Source: Vibrio inusitatus (GTDB lineage: Bacteria; Pseudomonadota; Gammaproteobacteria; Enterobacterales; Vibrionaceae). Taken from it: 64,000 bases of DNA. The notes beneath the pieces were generated by a model. That model saw nothing but the letters and a program-made list of their open reading frames with translations, ran no database searches and was not told where the DNA came from. The stretch's first letter is position 1. Every line of letters begins with the position of its first letter. This document shows positions 1 to 9,100 of this stretch, piece by piece. Where the stretch lies: positions 2,666,001-2,730,000 of the forward strand of contig AP024878.1 in the NCBI GenBank assembly GCA_024346935.1, read 5' to 3'. A program made the translations under genes and the position numbers.

Positions 1-1223
1 TTTAGCGTTTGATAAAAGCCAAAGCAGTGATTGGCGTTATTGGTCACCCCTGCGCCAACCGCGGCAATCAAAGACATGCCTGATTTAACCTCTATTTCAA
101 CTTCAAGGTGTGCAGACTCGATACACTCTAAAGCGCCAGCAAGCAACTCACTGGTATAAGCAAGACGCAGACAAGAGTTATCCGATTGAGATTCATAAGC
201 TAGCGGTGCAAGTTGAGCTTTATTTAGTAGGGATAAAACTTGAGGTTCCAAGCGCTCAAAGTCATGAGCATGACTTAGCGTAAGCTCAATAAGGTTTACC
301 TCATCTAGTGAGGTAACAATCTTCGCGCCACGTCCCGAGGCCAATACTCGCTCAATGCGCGTTGAGCCAGACTCTGGTTGATGACTACAACGCAGTTCCA
401 TATCCATAGTGCTCTGTGCCACCGGCTGCAATGTGCGGCTGTGCAATACGGGAGCTGCTAAACGCGCCAGTTCACTCGCTTCATCAAGGCGAAGTAGCGG
501 TAACAAGCAAGCGTCGCCAACAATGCGCGGATCGGCACTGTATACACCAGCAACATCACTCCAAATAGTCACTTTAGACACTTCAGCCAATGCACCTACA
601 ATCGTCGCTGAGTAATCAGAGCCATTTCGTCCAAGTAGGACGGTCTCGCCCTCTTGGTTCTGTGCCATAAAGCCCGTAACCACTAGTCGCCTGTGCGGGT
701 GCTGCGCTACCACGGATTTCGCTAATGGCCAAGATAGCCCGCGATCTATCTCTGGTTGCGTTCCTACTTCCGCCCGCAAGAAATCACGAGAGTCGATAGC
801 GATGCTTTCCATATCCTTATCGCTAAGGAGAGCAGCAAGCAGGCGAGATGACCACACCTCACCATGACCCAGCGCTGCCGATTTCTGCGACTCGCTCATA
901 GGTGCATTTAAAGCACTAAGCGCAGTGAATTCATTATTCAGTACTTGTTGCAGTGGTTCGGCTTTATCTTCCGGTAACAGATCTAGAATCAATTGATTCT
1001 GATATGCACGCAGTTCAAGTAAAATCTCATGAGCCACGCGTCCATCCTTCTCTAATGCAGCCAACCAACGAAGCAAATTGTTTGTGGTTGATCCCGCAGC
1101 AGAAACAATAATCAGATCGCCCACATTGGAATATTCCGCCAAGATATTGGCTACGCGACTAAAACACTCAGCATTGGCAAGACTACTACCGCCAAATTTA
1201 TGAAGCTGCTTTAGGTGTACCAT
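1..1223 (-). CDS. metL: Bifunctional aspartokinase II / homoserine dehydrogenase II, N-terminal part (cut by window edge)
   Basis: The reading frame opens with ATG at 1223 and runs without a stop to base 1, about 407 codons, so roughly half of the usual ~800-residue enzyme is visible. The N-terminus carries the aspartokinase signature KFGGSS, and further on there is a WSDVAGVYSADPR stretch typical of the kinase domain. The visible part covers the aspartokinase domain and the start of the linker; the homoserine dehydrogenase domain lies outside. Together the two activities phosphorylate aspartate and reduce aspartate semialdehyde for methionine and threonine synthesis. It follows metB by only two bases, so it is the second gene of a metBL operon and is presumably repressed by MetJ. 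Confidence 0.93.
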   Translation of the reverse strand, partial: MVHLKQLHKFGGSSLANAECFSRVANILAEYSNVGDLIIVSAAGSTTNNLLRWLAALEKDGRVAHEILLELRAYQNQLILDLLPEDKAEPLQQVLNNEFTALSALNAPMSESQKSAALGHGEVWSSRLLAALLSDKDMESIAIDSRDFLRAEVGTQPEIDRGLSWPLAKSVVAQHPHRRLVVTGFMAQNQEGETVLLGRNGSDYSATIVGALAEVSKVTIWSDVAGVYSADPRIVGDACLLPLLRLDEASELARLAAPVLHSRTLQPVAQSTMDMELRCSHQPESGSTRIERVLASGRGAKIVTSLDEVNLIELTLSHAHDFERLEPQVLSLLNKAQLAPLAYESQSDNSCLRLAYTSELLAGALECIESAHLEVEIEVKSGMSLIAAVGAGVTNNANHCFGFYQTL

Positions 1224-1225
1224 GA

Positions 1226-2389
1226 TTATTTCTCCACTAAGCCAAATGCATGAATAAGGTCATCAATCAGATCATCACCATCTTCAAGACCCACAGACAA
1301 ACGTAGTAAGAAATGAGAAACGCCTGCCTCTGCTAGGGCTTCTTCACCCATAGCTCGGTGTGTCATGGTCGCAGGGTGGCAAATTAAACTTTCTACTCCG
1401 CCTAAAGATTCAGCCAGTGAGAATAACTTCAAGCCACCCACAAAGGTTTTTAGCTCTTCCATACTGCCATCAAACTCAAAGCTCAGCATGCTGCCAAAGC
1501 CGGACTGTTGACGCTTTGCAATCTCATGCCCCGGATGCTCAGGAAGGCTTGGGTGGTAGATGGTTTTAACGCGTTTTTGCGATTGAAGGTAATTCAGGAT
1601 CTGCTGTGACCCTTCTTCATGAACACGCATTCGAGCGCCTAAGGTACGAATACCACGCAGAGTCATGTAACTATCAAATGGCGTGCCTGTTGCACCGATG
1701 CAGTTACCCCACCAGCCAAGCTCTTCTGCGTGCTCTTCGGTTTTAGTGATCACCACACCGCCAATGACATCAGAGTGACCGTTAATGTACTTGGTGGTTG
1801 AATGAATAACGAAGTCTGCACCCAGCTCTAAAGGCTTTTGGAATATCGGTGTCAAAAAGGTATTGTCGACACCCACTAATGCTCCAACCTCAGTCGCTTG
1901 TTGGCACACCTTTGCGATATCCACTACACGAACCAATGGGTTAGACGGTGTTTCGATAAGAATAAGCTTAGGTTTTTTTGCTATCGCAGCAGCCAATGCC
2001 TGTTCATCTGATTGATCAACAAACTCTACCTTAAAATCACCCTTTAATGAGCGAGTATTGAATAGACGGTAGGTCCCACCATAGCAATCATGCGGTGCAA
2101 TAATTAAATCATCAGGGCCTAAAAATGCTGAAACCCACAGATTAAGCGCTGATGTACCACAGTTAGTGACTACTGCACCTTTACCTGATTCCAACTCAAA
2201 CAATGCCGTCTCGAGTAATCCTCGATTTGGATTTCCTGAGCGGGTATAGTCGTACTTAGGTACATCTCCAAATGAAGGGAAACCATAGTTGGTGGACAGA
2301 TAAATTGGGGGAACAACAGCATGGTGTTGGGTATCAGATTCGATACCGGTACGAACGGCAATCGTCGATGACTTGTGTTTACTGCTCAT
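1226..2389 (-). CDS. metB: Cystathionine gamma-synthase (O-succinylhomoserine (thiol)-lyase)
   Basis: This 387-residue protein is a PLP enzyme of the Cys/Met metabolism family. It joins cysteine to O-succinylhomoserine to make cystathionine in methionine synthesis. Visible hallmarks are the YTRSGNPNR loop near residues 48-56 and the PLP-binding lysine in HSTTKYINGHSD (about K200), followed by VIGG. Length matches the E. coli enzyme (386). It starts with ATG at 2389, is divergent from metJ, and is followed almost directly by metL. The tandem MetJ operator lies about 90 bases upstream. The homologous family includes cystathionine gamma-lyases, but the metJ/metL context supports MetB. Confidence 0.95.
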   Translation of the reverse strand: MSSKHKSSTIAVRTGIESDTQHHAVVPPIYLSTNYGFPSFGDVPKYDYTRSGNPNRGLLETALFELESGKGAVVTNCGTSALNLWVSAFLGPDDLIIAPHDCYGGTYRLFNTRSLKGDFKVEFVDQSDEQALAAAIAKKPKLILIETPSNPLVRVVDIAKVCQQATEVGALVGVDNTFLTPIFQKPLELGADFVIHSTTKYINGHSDVIGGVVITKTEEHAEELGWWGNCIGATGTPFDSYMTLRGIRTLGARMRVHEEGSQQILNYLQSQKRVKTIYHPSLPEHPGHEIAKRQQSGFGSMLSFEFDGSMEELKTFVGGLKLFSLAESLGGVESLICHPATMTHRAMGEEALAEAGVSHFLLRLSVGLEDGDDLIDDLIHAFGLVEK

Positions 2390-2479
2390 TTTCTTGTCCT
2401 TTCCTTTGACAATGACTGGTGGAGTTTGATACCAATCAAATTAATCTAACTCTGTTCATAGATTACCCCTATAATCATC

Positions 2480-2511
2480 AGACTTCAACACGTCTAGACG
2501 TCTAAATGCCT
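2480..2511. promoter_or_regulatory. Tandem met boxes (MetJ operator) between metB and metJ
   Basis: The known met box consensus is AGACGTCT repeated in tandem 8-base units. Here 2496-2503 is a perfect AGACGTCT and the preceding unit 2488-2495 is ACACGTCT (7 of 8). The flanking units 2480-2487 (AGACTTCA, 6 of 8) and 2504-2511 (5 of 8) are weaker. The array sits in the divergent metB/metJ intergenic region, where cooperative MetJ dimers with S-adenosylmethionine would repress both metBL and metJ. Confidence 0.9.
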
Positions 2512-2579
2512 TTACATATAGCAGTCAATATCGCTAGAATTAGGTATTAACTCTTATATTAGGTAATAAAAGGTTTCCA

Positions 2580-2897
2580 ATGGCAGACTGGAATGGCGAA
2601 TACATCAGCCCATATGCTGAACACGGTAAAAAAAGTACTCAAGTTAAAAAGATCACTGTGTCTATTCCGCTTAAGGTTTTAAAGATTCTGACTGACGAGC
2701 GTACTCGTCGCCAGGTGAACAACCTGCGTCATGCAACCAATAGTGAACTGCTTTGTGAGGCATTCTTACATGCATACACAGGACAGCCTCTACCTACTGA
2801 TGAAGACCTTAGAAAAGACCATCCTGATGAGATCCCTGCTGAAGCTCAGCAAATCATGTCTGATCTAGGTATCGAGTTAGAAGTGTTTGATGATTAA
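2580..2897 (+). CDS. metJ: Methionine repressor MetJ
   Basis: The 105-residue protein is a ribbon-helix-helix repressor that binds met boxes as dimers with S-adenosylmethionine as corepressor. The DNA-contacting beta strand [17 protein letters not shown] (from about residue 21) and the following [23 protein letters not shown] helices are nearly those of E. coli MetJ, and the length is the same (105). It starts at ATG 2580, is divergent from metB, and has the operator array in its own upstream region, implying autoregulation. A strong palindromic terminator follows about 40 bases after the stop. Confidence 0.97.
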   Translation: MADWNGEYISPYAEHGKKSTQVKKITVSIPLKVLKILTDERTRRQVNNLRHATNSELLCEAFLHAYTGQPLPTDEDLRKDHPDEIPAEAQQIMSDLGIELEVFDD

Positions 2898-2940
2898 ATA
2901 GCACATATTGGCAATTTAAAACGCCAGTAAGCAAATAACA

Positions 2941-2980
2941 AAAGGGGGTTAGAGTACATGTACTCTAACCCCCTTTTTAC
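2941..2980. terminator. Bidirectional terminator, perfect 36-base palindrome
   Basis: Positions 2941-2976 form a perfect inverted repeat with an 18-base arm (AAAGGGGGTTAGAGTACA) and no unpaired centre, so any RNA hairpin must open a few central bases. T runs occur at both outer edges. It lies between the convergent metJ and malic enzyme genes and can serve both strands. Confidence 0.85.
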
Positions 2981-2990
2981 ATTTTCGGGC

Positions 2991-4253
2991 TTATCCCTGC
3001 ATGTAACCTTCTGGTAACTCAATACGTGCTACACCAGACTCAACTGCCGCCTCAGCTACCGCTTTTGCGACGCGAGGAAGTAAACGAGGATCCATTGGTT
3101 TTGGAATAATGTAACCATTACCAAATTCTAAAGAATCGACACCCGCCGCTTTTAATACTTCAGCCGGAACAGGCTCTTTCGCCAACTGTCGAATGGCTTC
3201 TACTGCTGCGAGTTTCATTTCGATATTAATTTCACTTGCGCGAACGTCCAACGCACCACGGAAGATGAATGGGAAGCAAATAACGTTGTTTACCTGATTT
3301 GGGTAGTCTGAACGACCTGTACCCATAATAAGGTCAGTACGTACTTTATGTGCAAGCTCTGGCTTAATCTCCGGATCTGGATTTGAACAAGCGAATACTA
3401 CAGGCTTGTCACCCATTAGTGCCAGGGCTTCTGGAGACAATAGATTTGGTCCTGATACACCTAAGAACAGATCTGCGCCTTCAATAACATCTTCTAGCGT
3501 GCGCTTATCAGTATTGTTGGCGAATAGCTGCTTATATTCGTTCAAGTCATCACGACGAGTATGAATCACACCCTTACGATCTAACATGTAGATTTTTTCG
3601 CGCTGAGCGCCACATTTAATCAACAGCTCCATACATGCAACTGCAGCTGCACCTGCACCCAAGCAAACAATGGTAGACTCGCACAACTGCTTACCCTGAA
3701 GCTCAATGGCATTTAACATACCCGCGGCGGTAACAATCGCGGTACCGTGCTGATCATCGTGGAAAACTGGCACATCACAACGTTCAATCAAGCGACTCTC
3801 AATCTCAAAGCAATCTGGCGCTTTAATATCTTCTAGGTTAATACCACCAAAGGTATCGGCAATCGCTGCGACTGTATCAACGAATTCATCAATGGTACGG
3901 TGCTTTACTTCAATGTCGATTGAATCCAAACCTGCAAAACGCTTAAATAGAAGAGCCTTACCTTCCATCACAGGTTTTGACGCCATAGGACCTAGGTTAC
4001 CTAGGCCCAAAATAGCAGTGCCGTTTGAGATAACGGCAACCATGTTTCCTTTCGCAGTATACTTGTAAACGTTATCCACATTTTGAGCGATCTCACGCAC
4101 TGGCTCTGCAACACCTGGGCTATATGCCAAAGCAAGATCATGCACTGAGTCAGCAGGAGTAGTCAGCTCAACAGCAATCTTTCCCGGTTTAGGGAGCTCA
4201 TGATAATCAAGAGCTTGCTGGCGGAAATCATTTACAGGTTGGTCATCAGACAT
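2991..4253 (-). CDS. NAD(P)-dependent malic enzyme, short form without phosphotransacetylase domain
   Basis: The product oxidatively decarboxylates malate to pyruvate. It keeps the malic enzyme motifs SNGTAILGLGNLGP (about residues 75-88), the catalytic lysine region PVMEGKALLFKRF, the metal-binding DDQHGTAIV, and the dinucleotide-binding LGAGAAAVA. It is about 420 residues long and ends after the malic domains, so it lacks the C-terminal phosphotransacetylase-like domain of E. coli MaeB. I place the start at ATG 4253 (MSDDQPVND), which has AAGGAA upstream; an in-frame start 33 bases earlier is possible. It is transcribed convergently with metJ. The coenzyme preference cannot be told from the sequence. 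Confidence 0.88.
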   Translation of the reverse strand: MSDDQPVNDFRQQALDYHELPKPGKIAVELTTPADSVHDLALAYSPGVAEPVREIAQNVDNVYKYTAKGNMVAVISNGTAILGLGNLGPMASKPVMEGKALLFKRFAGLDSIDIEVKHRTIDEFVDTVAAIADTFGGINLEDIKAPDCFEIESRLIERCDVPVFHDDQHGTAIVTAAGMLNAIELQGKQLCESTIVCLGAGAAAVACMELLIKCGAQREKIYMLDRKGVIHTRRDDLNEYKQLFANNTDKRTLEDVIEGADLFLGVSGPNLLSPEALALMGDKPVVFACSNPDPEIKPELAHKVRTDLIMGTGRSDYPNQVNNVICFPFIFRGALDVRASEINIEMKLAAVEAIRQLAKEPVPAEVLKAAGVDSLEFGNGYIIPKPMDPRLLPRVAKAVAEAAVESGVARIELPEGYMQG

Positions 4254-4374
4254 CGAAGGAAATTCCTTAAGGGTGGGGAGTAACAAATGAAGCGTTAAGT
4301 GTAATTAAAAAAGGCTTAATGTGCTACAAGCTAGCAACAGTATGAATTGTAATCTTTGCTTTCAACTGAGATCA

Positions 4375-4400
4375 AAAAAGGCCGCCTAAGCGACCTTTTT
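4375..4400 (-). terminator. Intrinsic terminator of rpmE
   Basis: The arms 4375-4385 and 4390-4400 pair over 11 bases with one G-U wobble and a four-base loop. On the minus strand the hairpin is followed by a T run. It lies about 20 bases past the rpmE stop. Confidence 0.8.
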
Positions 4401-4420
4401 CTGTTTCTTTACGACTAAGA

Positions 4421-4639
4421 TTACTTCTTAGAAGAAAGAGCACCGAAACGCTTATTAAAGCGATCAACACGGCCGCCAGTATCAACGATACGTTGCTTAC
4501 CAGTGTAGAACGGGTGACATTTGTCACATACGTCTAGGTGGATAGATTCTTTAGCTAGAGTTGAGTTGAACTCAAAAGTGTTGCCGCAAGAACATGTTGC
4601 AGTAACTGCTTTGTACTCAGGATGGATACCTGCTTTCAT
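4421..4639 (-). CDS. rpmE: 50S ribosomal protein L31, zinc-binding type
   Basis: The 72-residue protein begins [20 protein letters not shown] and has the four cysteines of the zinc-binding (C+) L31 form: C16 and C18 in CSCG and two in [14 protein letters not shown]. It is a component of the large ribosomal subunit near the central protuberance. The gene stands alone on the minus strand, divergent from priA, with its own terminator. The nearly 300 bases between it and priA (4640-4938) contain no gene that I can see and must carry both promoters; I found no convincing consensus promoter or Zur site by eye. Confidence 0.96.
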   Translation of the reverse strand: MKAGIHPEYKAVTATCSCGNTFEFNSTLAKESIHLDVCDKCHPFYTGKQRIVDTGGRVDRFNKRFGALSSKK

Positions 4640-4938
4640 GGGAAAACCTCATTTATAGGCCGTGTCGCTATCCAGTTCTATGCTGAACACCACACGTAGT
4701 TTCTAACAGTGACATCGTTTAATACGACGTCTTCAAGGCGCAGTATAGTAATGAAATAGTCTGTTGGGATCAACTTATTTGTCCCTTTTTTCACCACTTT
4801 TTTATTCGCAACTCTTTCTATAAAAGAGTTACGAAGATGAGCTTGGTTCACCTATATTCAATTATCGTAATCTTATTGGCTTTTCTCTAGTATTATCATG
4901 ACTATCCGTTCTTGATTGCAAAGCCCCGAAGAGATCTC

Positions 4939-7140
4939 ATGCGACCAACCATTGCCAGAGTTGCCTTACCTGTACCTCTGGATAAAGAATTTGAATACAT
5001 CATCCCTGCCCATCTATTTCCCGCAGTGGGCGCGCGCGCATGGGTTCCATTCGGTCCTAAGAAGCTCCTTGGTGTCATCACAGCTCTAACTCATCAGTCA
5101 GAATACGATATCAACAAACTTAAACCCCTAACTGAAGTTCTTGATCAAGAACCGATATGGCCGGAAAAATTATATAAGCTAATCCACTGGGGCAGTCGAT
5201 TCTACCAATACCCTTTGGGTGACACCTTAAACGGAGCCATGCCAGGGGCACTGCGCAAAGGCAAACCCGCACAAAAGCAACCACTAAAAACATGGCAACT
5301 CACAGATTCAGGGCGCAATCAATTGATGCAAGGCTTTGGTCGAGCGGTGCAACAAGCGAAAGTAATGAATGCTCTGCAGCATGGTGCCTTATCTCACCAT
5401 GAACTTGTCGACATGGAAGTGTCTAGTACGGTGTTAAACACCCTACAAGATAAAGGCTGGATCGCTTCTTCAGAAGTCCTAGAGATCAATGATCAATGGC
5501 AAGACATTCGAGTTAACGAGAGTGATAAGCGAGAGCTTAACCATGAACAAATGCTAGCGGTAGTCACTGTTAATCATATTGAAGGCTACGAATGTGCTTT
5601 GTTAGATGGAGTCACTGGCTCAGGAAAGACTGAAGTTTATTTGCAGTTAATCGAGAAGGTAGTCAATCAAGGCAAGCAAGCCCTAGTGTTAGTCCCAGAG
5701 ATTGGTCTAACTCCACAAACCATCAATCGATTTAAGCGACGGTTTAACATCCCCATAGCAACCATTCACTCAGGTCTCAATGACAGTGAGCGATTGAATG
5801 CATGGCTTGCGGCAAAAAATAAAGAATGTGGGATCCTTATTGGTACGCGCTCAGCTCTACTGACTCCATTTGCCGACCTTGGCATTGTCATTGTCGATGA
5901 GGAACATGACTCCTCCTACAAACAACAGGACAGCTTACGTTATCACGCACGAGACATGGCTATAATGCGGGCTCATTCAGAGTCCATTCCTATTGTGTTA
6001 GGTTCTGCAACACCGTCTTTAGAAACCTTGAACAACGCATTATCCGGTAAATATCTGCACTTAAAACTGACAGAGCGAGCAGGCGGAGCAAAACCTGCGA
6101 AGAACAGTGTTATAGACGTTAAAGGCCTGTACCTAGAAAGCGGTCTAAGTGCCCCTTTGATTGCACAAATGCGGAAACACTTGCAACAAGGCAATCAGGT
6201 AATGCTGTTTTTGAACCGTCGTGGATTTTCCCCAGCCATGATGTGCCATGAATGTGGCTGGATTGCAGAGTGTCACCGATGCGATGCCTATTACACTTTT
6301 CATCAAGGCAGTAGTGAAATGCGCTGCCATCACTGTGGCTCACAAAAACCAGTTGTACATCAATGTCAAAGCTGTGGGTCAACCCACTTAGTGACCGTGG
6401 GTGTGGGAACCGAGCAGCTTGAAAATCACCTTGAGACACTATTTCCTGAATACAAAACCATTCGTATTGATCGAGATAACACTCGCCGGAAAGGTAGTCT
6501 AGAAGCGGCGCTTGAATCTATCCGCGAGGGGGAATACCAAATTCTAATTGGCACGCAGATGCTGGCAAAGGGACACCACTTTCCTGATGTCACTCTAGTT
6601 GCACTGTTAGATGTCGACTCCTCTTTGTACAGTAGTGACTTCAGAGCTTCAGAGAAGCTAGCGCAATTATTCATCCAAGTAGCAGGGCGTGCCGGACGTG
6701 CCAGTAAACCTGGGCATGTGGTTTTGCAAACTCATCACCCTGAGCATTCACTGCTACAAGCACTGCTTCATAAGGGTTACCCCGAATTTGCGCAAGGCGC
6801 TCTCATGGAGCGACGCGTAGCCCAATTGCCTCCTTATGCCAGCCTGTCGCTATTTCGTGCCGAGTCAAACCACTCACAACTCGCTGAAGACTTTTTAAGA
6901 CAGGTGCGCCATACCCTTGAAGCCCACCCATTATTTGATGAACATTGTTGGGTACTAGGGCCAACTCCAGCCCCAATGGCTAAACGCGCAGGAAAGTCAC
7001 GTTGGCAACTTATTTTGCAGTGTCAGTTGCGCTCTACCATGCAAAAACTGCTAATGAGTGCAAAACCTGCCATTGAAATGTTACCTAACTCAAAAAAAGT
7101 GCGTTGGAACATAGATGTAGAGCCACAAGATTTAAGTTAA
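4939..7140 (+). CDS. priA: Primosomal protein N', replication restart helicase PriA
   Basis: PriA is a 3'-5' superfamily 2 helicase that reloads the replisome at stalled forks. The N-terminal DNA-binding segment RVALPVPLDKEFEY matches the family. The Walker A motif is GVTGSGKTEVY, the Walker B/DEAH-type box is VDEEHDSSYKQ, and a cysteine-rich zinc region (CHECGW, CHRC, CHHCG, CQSCGS) lies near residues 430-480. I choose ATG 4939 because homologues start there and GAAGAGA lies just upstream; a TTG nine codons earlier is in frame. The resulting 733 residues equal the E. coli length (732). It is a single gene between rpmE and cytR. Confidence 0.96.
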   Translation: MRPTIARVALPVPLDKEFEYIIPAHLFPAVGARAWVPFGPKKLLGVITALTHQSEYDINKLKPLTEVLDQEPIWPEKLYKLIHWGSRFYQYPLGDTLNGAMPGALRKGKPAQKQPLKTWQLTDSGRNQLMQGFGRAVQQAKVMNALQHGALSHHELVDMEVSSTVLNTLQDKGWIASSEVLEINDQWQDIRVNESDKRELNHEQMLAVVTVNHIEGYECALLDGVTGSGKTEVYLQLIEKVVNQGKQALVLVPEIGLTPQTINRFKRRFNIPIATIHSGLNDSERLNAWLAAKNKECGILIGTRSALLTPFADLGIVIVDEEHDSSYKQQDSLRYHARDMAIMRAHSESIPIVLGSATPSLETLNNALSGKYLHLKLTERAGGAKPAKNSVIDVKGLYLESGLSAPLIAQMRKHLQQGNQVMLFLNRRGFSPAMMCHECGWIAECHRCDAYYTFHQGSSEMRCHHCGSQKPVVHQCQSCGSTHLVTVGVGTEQLENHLETLFPEYKTIRIDRDNTRRKGSLEAALESIREGEYQILIGTQMLAKGHHFPDVTLVALLDVDSSLYSSDFRASEKLAQLFIQVAGRAGRASKPGHVVLQTHHPEHSLLQALLHKGYPEFAQGALMERRVAQLPPYASLSLFRAESNHSQLAEDFLRQVRHTLEAHPLFDEHCWVLGPTPAPMAKRAGKSRWQLILQCQLRSTMQKLLMSAKPAIEMLPNSKKVRWNIDVEPQDLS

Positions 7141-7157
7141 ACTGCGCGCATATGACG

Positions 7158-7179
7158 AAATGAGAGTCATCTCACATCA
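7158..7179. promoter_or_regulatory. Candidate CRP binding site upstream of cytR
   Basis: The segment reads AAATGAGAGTCATCTCACAT and onward. It fits the CRP consensus (TGTGA, six bases, TCACA) with one mismatch in the left half site. It lies about 150 bases before the cytR start. In E. coli, cytR itself is under CRP and CytR control, which makes the site plausible. No promoter with good spacing could be fixed by eye. Confidence 0.45.
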
Positions 7180-7331
7180 AGTTGTTCATTTTTGCTACAT
7201 GTCCCGTAAACTGTACGGATAAAAATGTTTACACTTATTTTTCACATACATTAAGACGTGAGTATTTAATACCATCTTGTTTCACGGATTGAATCAAGCA
7301 CGCAAAAATTATCATAGAGGATAGGTGTACC

Positions 7332-8336
7332 ATGGCGACCATGAAGGATGTTGCTGAACTCGCTGGCGTTTCCACTGCGACAGTATCAAGAGCGTTGATG
7401 AACCCAGAAAAAGTGTCCTCCTCAACTCGCAAACGAGTAGAAGAGGCAGTTATCGAATCGGGTTACTGCCCAAGCGCAATGATGCGCAGCATGAAACGTA
7501 ACGAATCAAGAACCCTCGTAGTAATAGTACCTAATCTTTGCGACCCTTATTTTTCTGAAATCATTCGTGGCATCGAAACCGCTGCGTCAGAACAAGGCTA
7601 CCTAGTACTTCACGGCGACAGCTCACAGCAAAAATGCAGGGATAACTCACTGGTCAATCTTATCTACTCTAAGCAAGCGGATGGCTTGATTTTACTTGGT
7701 ACTGATTTACCTATCGATGCAAGTAAATCAGAACAAAGAAATCTTCCACCTATGGTGATGGCTTGTGAATACGCGCCAGAACTAGAGTTGCCTACCGTAC
7801 ATATCGATAATCTTACTGCTTCTTTTCAGGCTGTGAACTATCTCGCTAAACTTGGGCATAAGCGCATAGGAGAGATTCGTGGACCAGATAACGCCCCTCT
7901 ATCTAGTTTCCGAAGCCAAGGTTTCCAACAAGCGTTGCGACGTGCAGGCCTCAGCATTGACTTAACCAATTCAGCCAGCGGTGACTTTAGCTTCGAATCT
8001 GGGGCGTTGGCACTGCGTAAGCTAATGAGTGCAGGCTCCCCACCAAGTGCTGTTTTTTGTCACAACGATATGATGGCGATTGGCGCAATCAAAGAAGCCA
8101 AAAATATGGGACTTAGAGTTCCACAGGACATTTCATTTATTGGATTCGACAATATAGAGTTTTCTGAATATTGCGATCCACCACTGACAACTGTCTCCCA
8201 GCCTCGCTATGATATCGGCTATCAAGCCACTCAAATGCTATTCGAACTCCTCAATGGCAACGAGATTAACTCAGGCTCACGACTTCTAGATACAGAGCTT
8301 GTGGTAAGAGAAAGTACCTTACCTCCTAGTTATTAA
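7332..8336 (+). CDS. cytR: LacI-family transcriptional repressor CytR
   Basis: This 334-residue LacI-family regulator has an N-terminal helix-turn-helix (MKDVAELAGVSTATVSRALMNPEKVS, residues 4-29) followed by a hinge and a periplasmic-binding-protein-like sensor domain that starts near RTLVVIVPNLCDPYF. In E. coli CytR represses nucleoside uptake and catabolism genes together with CRP and is relieved by cytidine; in Vibrio it also influences competence. The position priA-cytR-ftsN-hslVU is the same as in E. coli, which is the main reason to choose CytR among LacI paralogues. The start is ATG 7332. Confidence 0.92.
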   Translation: MATMKDVAELAGVSTATVSRALMNPEKVSSSTRKRVEEAVIESGYCPSAMMRSMKRNESRTLVVIVPNLCDPYFSEIIRGIETAASEQGYLVLHGDSSQQKCRDNSLVNLIYSKQADGLILLGTDLPIDASKSEQRNLPPMVMACEYAPELELPTVHIDNLTASFQAVNYLAKLGHKRIGEIRGPDNAPLSSFRSQGFQQALRRAGLSIDLTNSASGDFSFESGALALRKLMSAGSPPSAVFCHNDMMAIGAIKEAKNMGLRVPQDISFIGFDNIEFSEYCDPPLTTVSQPRYDIGYQATQMLFELLNGNEINSGSRLLDTELVVRESTLPPSY

Positions 8337-8402
8337 GGTCTATTATCTAAGCGACTTCTGCTTTAACATAGATATGGTTAACAACGGAATAGACTAATTC
8401 GA

Positions 8403-8954
8403 GTGGCAAGAAAAGACTATGTAAAGGGTGGCCGTACGCAAGCAAAGAAAACGCGTAAACCTACCCCATCAAAAAAACCATGGAAAGCAATCGTCCTAGC
8501 AGGCCTAATGTTGGGAGGATTTAGCTATGGACTGTATCTATTAAGCCAAGACCCTGAGCCGCCAACGCCCGTCAAGGTCGACAGTTCAAAAGCTAAAAAG
8601 CCTGCTAAGGTAGATAATTCACAGCTTCTTCCTCCACCTCCCGAAGAGGAATGGGAATATGTAAAGACCCTTCCCGAACGTGAAGTAAAAGTCGTTCCTA
8701 AAGAAGAAGTACTTTCAAAGATCCCTTATGTCATGCAGTGCGGCGCATACAAAACTCGCTCTCAGGCAGATGGAAGAAAGATGGATATTGCTTTCCAAGG
8801 TCTCAATAGCCTCGTTAAACAGCGAGAAGGCAGCAGTTGGTATCGCGTGGTACTAGGTCCTTATGACCGCAAGCGAGATGCTGAGCGCGATAAGCATAAA
8901 TTACAGCGCGCCAAAATTGAGCCTTGCGTTATTTGGAAAGACACAGGTAGCTAA
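8403..8954 (+). CDS. ftsN: Cell division protein FtsN
   Basis: FtsN is a late divisome protein that triggers septal peptidoglycan synthesis. The start is GTG at 8403, giving the family N-terminus (V/M)ARKDYV. A basic cytoplasmic segment is followed by one transmembrane helix (about residues 29-47, AIVLAGLMLGGFSYGLYLL), a proline-rich linker, and a C-terminal SPOR domain from about residue 107 (YVMQCGAYKTRSQAD to the end) that binds denuded glycans. At 183 residues it is much shorter than E. coli FtsN (319), as is usual in vibrios, because the periplasmic linker is short. It is co-oriented with cytR. Confidence 0.93.
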   Translation: MARKDYVKGGRTQAKKTRKPTPSKKPWKAIVLAGLMLGGFSYGLYLLSQDPEPPTPVKVDSSKAKKPAKVDNSQLLPPPPEEEWEYVKTLPEREVKVVPKEEVLSKIPYVMQCGAYKTRSQADGRKMDIAFQGLNSLVKQREGSSWYRVVLGPYDRKRDAERDKHKLQRAKIEPCVIWKDTGS

Positions 8955-8963
8955 TGCCCTTCT

Positions 8964-8991
8964 AGCCTCAGTGAGTCACTGGGGCTTTTTT
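8964..8991 (+). terminator. Intrinsic terminator of ftsN
   Basis: The arms 8964-8973 and 8977-8986 (AGCCTCAGTG / CACTGGGGCT, one G-U pair) close a three-base loop, followed by a T run to 8991. It isolates ftsN from the hslVU heat-shock promoter downstream. Confidence 0.85.
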
Positions 8992-9034
8992 CTGACTAGT
9001 TAACAAGCTCTCCGGATCTCTACAGCCCATCTAC

Positions 9035-9061
9035 CTTGAATTTGCTCACGGTGATCCCCAT
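9035..9061 (+). promoter_or_regulatory. Sigma-32 heat-shock promoter of hslVU
   Basis: The sequence CTTGAA at 9035-9040 and CCCCAT at 9056-9061 match both halves of the sigma-32 consensus exactly, with a 15-base spacer. It ends 39 bases before the hslV start codon and lies right after the ftsN terminator. Confidence 0.9.
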
Positions 9062-9100
9062 TCTATTTCTATCTCACTGGTGAAATAAGAAGGAAACCTC

